This document shows positions 58,712 to 64,000 of a stretch of 64,000 bases of DNA, in pieces. The position numbers were made by a program, and so were the translations under genes. The stretch is from Coleophoma eucalyptorum (Eukaryota; Ascomycota; Leotiomycetes; Helotiales; Dermateaceae). The notes beneath the pieces were generated by a model. That model searched no databases, was not told the origin of the DNA, and saw only the letters and a program-made list of their open reading frames with translations. How positions within the stretch are numbered: position 1 is the first letter of the stretch; each line of letters begins with the position of its first letter. The stretch lies in NCBI GenBank assembly GCA_026120035.1, contig JALRME010000069.1, forward strand, positions 24,494-88,493. The letters run 5' to 3'.

Positions 58712-59799
58712 CTGATCAGTATAGCGCGTATAGATCAGGAGATACGTACTATCCCTCCGTCGGTATTTGAAGCTATTTAGAACCGGCTCGGTGAATACCT
58801 ACCTCCGTTGAAGAGAGAGTAGTCAACCTTATTGGACCCAGTAGTACGACGTAATTCTTTACTGAAACCTACGGCCCTTGCGAACCTAAGAGACTCTACT
58901 TTGCTATTATCATTAGCTTCATAATTGTTAGGCAGGGACGGCTTCCGATCTAATCCAAAGAGCTAAGGTTGTATTACGTCAATAGGACCTTTCAAAACAA
59001 ACGTACGAAAAACAACAAAAGTAAGAATAGCCTCGATTTTGGACGAAATCGTAAAACGAACACCTTTAATTTTGTGACGAAAATTCGGCACAAAATACGA
59101 CCTTATTTCCTTATTCTCTCAATATTATATTAGATTGCTTTCTTATCCTACAGCCCGGAAGGCCGTCGTTACATTAGTACATTTGATAGTAATCACCTAT
59201 ATATTACCTATTCAATAACTAAGTTTCGGGTTATCAAGATCAAGAACCTTACCTACCTCTTATGTTAAGGCCCTTTTGACCGTCAAAAGGAGTTCTCGGG
59301 CCTAGTTGTGATCTAGGCCACCCTTGACGAATCCCTACTTCCTTCATTAAAGATTCCTTCATAAAAGGAGTTTGGGGAAAACATTAGTAAGCCTGTTCTT
59401 TAGTCTATGCCTGTTCTTTAGTCTATGCCTGTTCTTTAGTCTATAAACTATCTTTTACCATACTTTATTTATCAATTGCCTTTAATGGACCTAGAATATA
59501 ATTCGGACTACCAAGTGTTAGTATATAAGTCTTATCAAACCTATATTAGGCCTAGTCGCAAGGGTATTGAGAAACACCTATGAGCTCAACCGTATCACCT
59601 TATAGGCTAGACCTTGAAGAGCCATCTAGAGTATACCGATAAATTGGTTTTACGATCGCTAGAAAGTCTCCGAGATAAAAAGCCCGTGGGTAGGGTGCTA
59701 GCTATTAAGTATCTCAAGCTTTGGACGGGCTACCAGTGTCTGCTATATAGGGCAGGGGAGTTCCTTACTAGTCATTTCACACGTGTGCGGGATCATACA
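58712..59799. other. Retroelement-like relic DNA
   Basis: Follows directly after an LTR and may be its decayed internal region, but I could not read a protease, integrase or reverse-transcriptase motif. It contains an 18-bp triple repeat at 59391-59444. The ORF at 59614-59820 ends in the inverted part of the peptidase relic and is not called. Confidence 0.4.
59391..59444. repeat. Three perfect copies of an 18-bp unit
   Basis: GCCTGTTCTTTAGTCTAT occurs three times in direct succession, starting at 59391, 59409 and 59427. No point differences between copies, so recent slippage is likely. It is a possible length marker between strains. Confidence 0.9.
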
Positions 59800-60888
59800 G
59801 TGATGACAATGGGCGTATGAAGAAGTCCTGTTTCCTCAATCATATGACTTCCAGTCATCTCCCCGGCGCCGTTGAAGCGAAAGATGCCGGCAAAATAGGC
59901 TTTCCCAAACCAATTCCTGCGGGGATGTATGGTTGTCACACCAGTGTTCATCGCATTCGCGATGGCATTGGGATAGCTTGGGGATTTGTGGACGGGCACT
60001 TTCGGCGTGGGAGCCGCTCACCAGGGTGTTTACGAGTATGCCATTCGCGAACACAGTGGTGCTGATGGCAAGGTGGACTGGGCGCTGTTACCCGTCGTGG
60101 CTGAGACCAACGATGGCTTTCTCCACGATCTCACTAAGTTCGCCGTGACTCCTCAGCATGTTTTCAAAGGCATAGATGAAGCCAGCAGCGATCCGGTGAG
60201 CGAAGGGAACTCCGGGGGCGGGACGGATATGAAATGTCACTGGTTCAAAGGCGGGACCGGCTCCTCCAATCGAGTGATTCCAGCCGAGGATGGCAAGACC
60301 TATACCATCGGTGCACTGGTACAGGCAAATTACGGCGCGATGAGAGACTTCCGGATCGCGGGGGCACCGATCGGACGGCTCATCTTCGAAGAGCAAGAGC
60401 GGAAGATGCAAGAGAATCCGAAGGATCCCGAACTCCTTGCGCAATCCTCCAATCTTTTCGACCAAGACTCCCCGGAGAAGGATAAAAAGGACGGGAGCAT
60501 TATTATTATTTTAGGGACCGACGCTCCCCTCCACCCCACGCAGCTTCGGCGTCTAGCTAATCGAGCCACCGTCGGCCTCTCCAGGGTAGGCGGGTGGGGG
60601 GTAAATCTATCCGGAGACATCTTCTTGGCTTTCTCGACCGGTAATGAGTTGCATGTATTCCTGGTGGCTGCAGCAGGAAAGCAAGTCAATCCGTGGTTGC
60701 CTCGAGAGGCTACAGTTCAGATCATAGACGACCAAACGATCAACGCGCTGTTGGAAGCGAGCGCCGATGTGGTGGAGGAGGCTATTCTCAATGTAGTCTT
60801 CATGGCGGAGACGATGGAAGGCATTGGGACCAAGATCGATGCGTTGGATTTGAGAAGGGTGGAAGAGTTAATGGCGAAGTATCTCTAA
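59800..60888 (+). pseudogene. S58 (DmpA-type) aminopeptidase with internal inversion
   Basis: From 59992 the plus strand encodes the larger part of an S58 peptidase: [51 protein letters not shown] (autocatalytic Gly-Ser region), YTIGALVQANYG, GSIIIILGTDAPLHP, LSRVGGWGVNLSGDI and the end LRRVEELMAKYL. The segment that should precede it ([40 protein letters not shown]) is present but on the minus strand, 59991 to 59800. A ~192-bp inversion inside the gene explains this. The first ~60 residues are not found. GC content is clearly higher than in the flanks. In S58 enzymes the precursor cleaves itself before the nucleophile Ser; this copy cannot be made as one protein. Confidence 0.8.
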
Positions 60889-61603
60889 TACGGCGGACAG
60901 TCATAGTGAGAGGTTGAAACAAGCGCACATGGTGCTCACAATGTGTGAAACCGAGCGAGAGTCCGTTGAACAAATAGATGTTTCTGGCAGCTTGTGTGGT
61001 TCTCAGTTAGGCCCACAAAAAGTCTGCAGCGATTCGCACTTCAGGGGAGGGAAGAGGAAAATGTTTATACTACGGAAAGGTACTAGCATCTTATAAACAC
61101 GCGCACGGTACCTCATCTCGCTAATGTATATAACAGCTTATATAAGTTGGCTTTACCGAGTTATAAATGAAGCTATCTGTAAAGCAGTAACTACCGTCCG
61201 AGGTAATTACGAAGCGACACAGACTGCTCGCATGATGATAACGGGAACCCCAATCAGAGCGTACGCTTCGCCCACCTGCGTCTTACACAGCATATCCCAT
61301 TTCACACTCCATCCTAAGACGAGGCTATAAAGGGACAGGTGCACGTTTTCATGTTCACATCAGTTACGCAATGCCTTTTAACCGGCCTGATTTTGTTTAC
61401 TATTCGGTTATGTCCAAGGATTGCAAAAGATGGCTAATTTGCGCATGCAGGATAAGATCTGAAGATGGTAAGGGTCCAAGGGACAAGATAAACGAGATCT
61501 TTGAAGTGAAAAGTAGATAACATCCCCTTCTATTAATCTGCCTTTTCCTTTATTATCCTACACTTCGATAATCAGACCTCCAGTCAGTAATTCATTATAG
61601 AAG
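60889..61603. other. Intergenic before the PLC-like gene
   Basis: About 700 bp with no supported gene; short ORFs at 60914-61096 and 61124-61330 have no recognisable content. The last 120 bp form a C/T-rich fungal promoter. Confidence 0.5.
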
Positions 61604-62585
61604 ATGCGTACTGCTATTGCTTCATTACTGTTCAGCGTTTCTGTCGCGCTTGCACAGCAACTCTGCAATGGCTATGCTGAGCTTTGCGATCGCAAATTCT
61701 CTAATATTACCTGGCTAGGAGACCATGATTCGCCATTTGTCGGTGAATTTTTAACGGATAACCAGGCCCTCTCAGTAGCCGATCAACTCGCCGGCGGGGT
61801 TAGATTCCTTACGGGGCAGACACACGAGTGGCTTAATCAGGGATATTTGTGGATGTGCCACACGTCCTGTTGGGAGGAGGAATCAGGACTTCTAACAACT
61901 TACCTAGAGACTATTGGCACTTTCCTCGATGACAATCCAGACGAGGTTATATTCTTGCTCTTGACAAATGGCGACTATGTCGATGTCAGCATCTTTGGAA
62001 CGGCGTTTGAGACTGCTGGGTTGACTGATCTTGTCTTCACGCCTACCGGAACGCTCGCTATTGACGAATGGCCCACTCTGGGAGAACTTATCTCAAATGG
62101 CACCAGACTTGTTGTGTTCCTCGGTCTGTCTCTTTCTCCCACCCATGCCTTGCATTTCTAACTGACAGCAGATTACGATGCTGATGTCGCCACGGTCCCA
62201 TACATCCTCCCTGAATTCGACTACTTCTTCGAGACCGCTTACGACGTCACCGCACAGTCTGATTTCTTGTCTTGTACTCTTAACCGTCCCTCTGGCTCTG
62301 ATGGCTCGGGTCTTATGATGATTGTCAACCATTTCCTCGACGTAAGCATTCTCGGCGTTGATATTCCTGATTTTGCTAAAGAAAGTGTCACGAACGCTGC
62401 AACTGGTACTGGAAGTATCGGTGCTCAGGCTGCTGTGTGTTTGGAGGAGTGGGGCCGTCTTCCCAACGGCATCTTGATCGATTACTTTAAGACTGGTGGG
62501 TCTAGTTTCCAATGAGTTATGATGGTTGCTAACTTTGACAGATGATGGTGCTCTCACTGCCTACGAGACGTTGAACAACCTTTGA
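61604..62585 (+). CDS. Secreted PLC-like (PI-PLC X-domain-like) phosphodiesterase
   Basis: Three exons (61604-62123, 62172-62495, 62542-62585) give 295 residues; introns are 48 and 46 bp with GT-AG ends. A signal peptide (MRTAIASLLFSVSVALA) is followed by CNGYAELCDRKFSNITWLGDHDS, with His41 in the position of the first catalytic histidine. Family landmarks continue: GGVRFLTGQTHE, CHTSCWEEESGLL, FLDDNPDEVIFLLLTNGD, LVVFLDYDAD, YFFETAYDV, MIVNHFLDV, GSIGAQAAVC and ILIDYFKTDDG. Fungal members of this group are secreted or surface proteins with a TIM-barrel fold; many are not shown to have phosphoinositide activity, so enzyme function is uncertain. The gene is intact. Confidence 0.88.
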
Positions 62586-62939
62586 AAAGAACATCTATTT
62601 AGATATTGTTAGTGTATACAAAAATCCTTTGATCTGCCTAATTATAAACTATAATCCACATTGGTCCTAATAGTCTAGAAAGATTAAACACGAGGAAGAG
62701 GCTTTAGTTATACGAGTAATGTTCTATTAGTAATAAAATTTATAAAAGCAATCAAAATACGGCTTGAGAACTTGTTTCGGGAATTTCCCTTAAAGACTTT
62801 TACGATAACTTATATCGTGTAACAAACTTAGGTAACGTACTGTAGAAGCGAAAGACATAGACAAGCGAAAGACACACGCGAACGCGAAAACGCGACTTCC
62901 TTACTTAATGTAGTATTTCTCTACCATAAGGTATACCTC
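62586..62939. other. AT-rich spacer
   Basis: No gene. At 62840-62900 there are repeated AGCGAAAGACA / GCGAACGCGAAAACGCG words that may belong to the end of the following transposon, but no matching inverted end is within the window. Confidence 0.4.
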
Positions 62940-63900
62940 AAAAAAATGATAAAGCGAAAATCAATCTAGCCCTCCTAGCTTTGAAGGAAAAGCCTAGTTT
63001 AAGTGCTTGGGCTGTAAGAAAGCTCTTTAGGGTTGACCACCAGAAGCTTAGTCGACGATTACGCGGTATACTACTACGATGCGATATCTTAGCCAATTCA
63101 CGGAAATTAACTAATCTAGAGGAATCTATTCTACTTTAGTATATTCTTAACTTAGGTCTTAAAGGATTCCCTCCTAGGATCTATAACGTATAAAATATAG
63201 TAAATTAACTTCTCGCGATATATAACGTATCATACGTTAGAGTATATTGGATACGTAACTTCATTAAGCGTTATCTAGAGCTTCGGATATACTTCTAGCG
63301 GAAGTACGACTATTAGAGGGCTAAGTACGAAGACCTAAAGATAATTTATAGCTCGTTTAAGCTTATAAAGAATATAATTACAAAATATAGGATTATTAAC
63401 TCGGATATTTATAACTTCGATAAGATAGAGTTTATAATAGGTATTATCTTAATAGCTATAGTAGTTATAAGCTTAGATAGATACGCAAAGGCAAAGAGAG
63501 TATAGCCTATTAATCGGGAGTAGGTTATAGTAATCTAGGGTATTAGTTCCTTAGGTTGGGTTCTACTATCATTCGTAGTGGTTATAGGTAAAAACCACCT
63601 CGTATTATAGTATCAAAATCGTAGATTTCCATCCGACTAGGTTATCGCTATAACTAGAAATAACTAGACGAATAATAAGAAGGATATAGAATAAATTCGA
63701 TATTTCGATAAGTATACTAGAGATCGAACTATTAGTGGTTATTACCTCTTAGTCCTCGATAGATATAAAAGTTACCACTCGGTCGAATTTAAAAAATATT
63801 ATATCGATAATAATATTATTACTCTTTGTATACCTCCTTACTTATCTTATCTACTTTAGCTATTAGATGTTAGATGTTTTAGCCCTTTAAAGAAGGTATA
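62940..63900 (+). mobile_element. Second Fot1/pogo-type transposase relic, RIP-degraded
   Basis: The plus strand reads as a pogo-family transposase with many TAG/TAA codons: an N-terminal helix-turn-helix (NLALLALKEKPSLSAWAVRKLF), the second DNA-binding domain (VYWIRNFIKRYLEL), a catalytic-Asp motif (IYNFDKIEF), then ISSLGWVLLSFVVVIGKNH, ISGYYLLVLDRYKSYHSVEF (second catalytic Asp) and ITLCIPPYLSYLL, ending near SPLKKVY. The remaining bases to the window edge do not continue this frame. It runs opposite to the element at 15808-17660 and differs from it in sequence, so it represents another family member. Confidence 0.8.
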
Positions 63901-64000
63901 CGTGTAAAGACACAGGTTTGATCAATGGCAGGATAGAGGTGTTTGGGAGCACAATAACCTTATATTGACTATATCCTATAGGTCTCGTACGAAGGACACA

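Noticed and set aside
1..64000. tRNA, rRNA, CRISPR arrays, bacterial-type operons
   Set aside because: I saw no cloverleaf with conserved boxes, no rRNA sequence and no spaced direct repeats. A covariance-model scan would be needed to exclude a tRNA or small ncRNA.

Overview
The window is nuclear DNA of a filamentous ascomycete (Pezizomycotina). The evidence is short GT-AG introns of about 44-95 bp, an HR-type polyketide synthase, Zn2Cys6 regulators, a GPI-type GH16 wall enzyme, a class V GPCR, a fungal class II haem peroxidase, and AT-rich transposon relics whose stop codons look like repeat-induced point mutation (RIP). A member of the Helotiales/Leotiomycetes is a guess from overall feel, not something the sequence proves.

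Layout. 0-2.8 kb: gene relics (PaiB-like flavoprotein, transcription-factor fragment, and the 3' halves of an fdc1/pad1-type decarboxylase pair joined head to head). 3.9-11.8 kb: live genes for a small secreted QxW lectin, a class II peroxidase, a GNAT acetyltransferase and a metal-dependent amidohydrolase. 12.3-20.4 kb: decay zone with an aminotransferase and a carboxylesterase that carry stops or a frameshift, a complete but RIP-damaged Fot1/pogo transposon with 45-bp inverted ends and a TA duplication, an unidentified C-terminal relic, and a beta-lactamase-fold esterase relic. 20.7-33.4 kb: a compact secondary-metabolite locus made of an atypical SDR, an FSH1-type hydrolase and a six-exon, 2256-residue KS-AT-DH-ER-KR-ACP polyketide synthase without a C-methyltransferase domain. 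35-39 kb: GPI-type GH16 transglycosidase and a seven-exon class V GPCR with a 15-nt microexon. 41.4-49.6 kb: D-amino-acid oxidase, Zn2Cys6 regulator, HGGG-type alpha/beta hydrolase and POT peptide transporter, plausibly a nitrogen-scavenging neighbourhood. 50.4-53.8 kb: valyl-tRNA synthetase with a probable mitochondrial/cytosolic double start. 54-64 kb: a second graveyard with LTRs, a transcription factor broken by an 11-bp tandem duplication, a hexose-transporter fragment, an S58 peptidase with an internal inversion, and a second Fot1/pogo relic. This graveyard also holds two apparently live genes: a 92-residue one-helix membrane protein and a secreted PLC-like phosphodiesterase.

How it works together. 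The clearest functional unit is SDR + hydrolase + PKS, where the hydrolase could release the polyketide from the ACP and the SDR could tailor it. The oxidase/regulator/hydrolase/transporter group fits uptake of peptides and use of amino acids as nitrogen source. Exon structures below were joined by hand from splice consensus, reading-frame continuity and recalled family patterns; no alignment or transcript data were available. The most unusual items are the fdc1/pad1 deletion junction, the short inversion inside the S58 gene, the hidden GPCR microexon, and two solo LTRs with perfect 5-bp target duplications.
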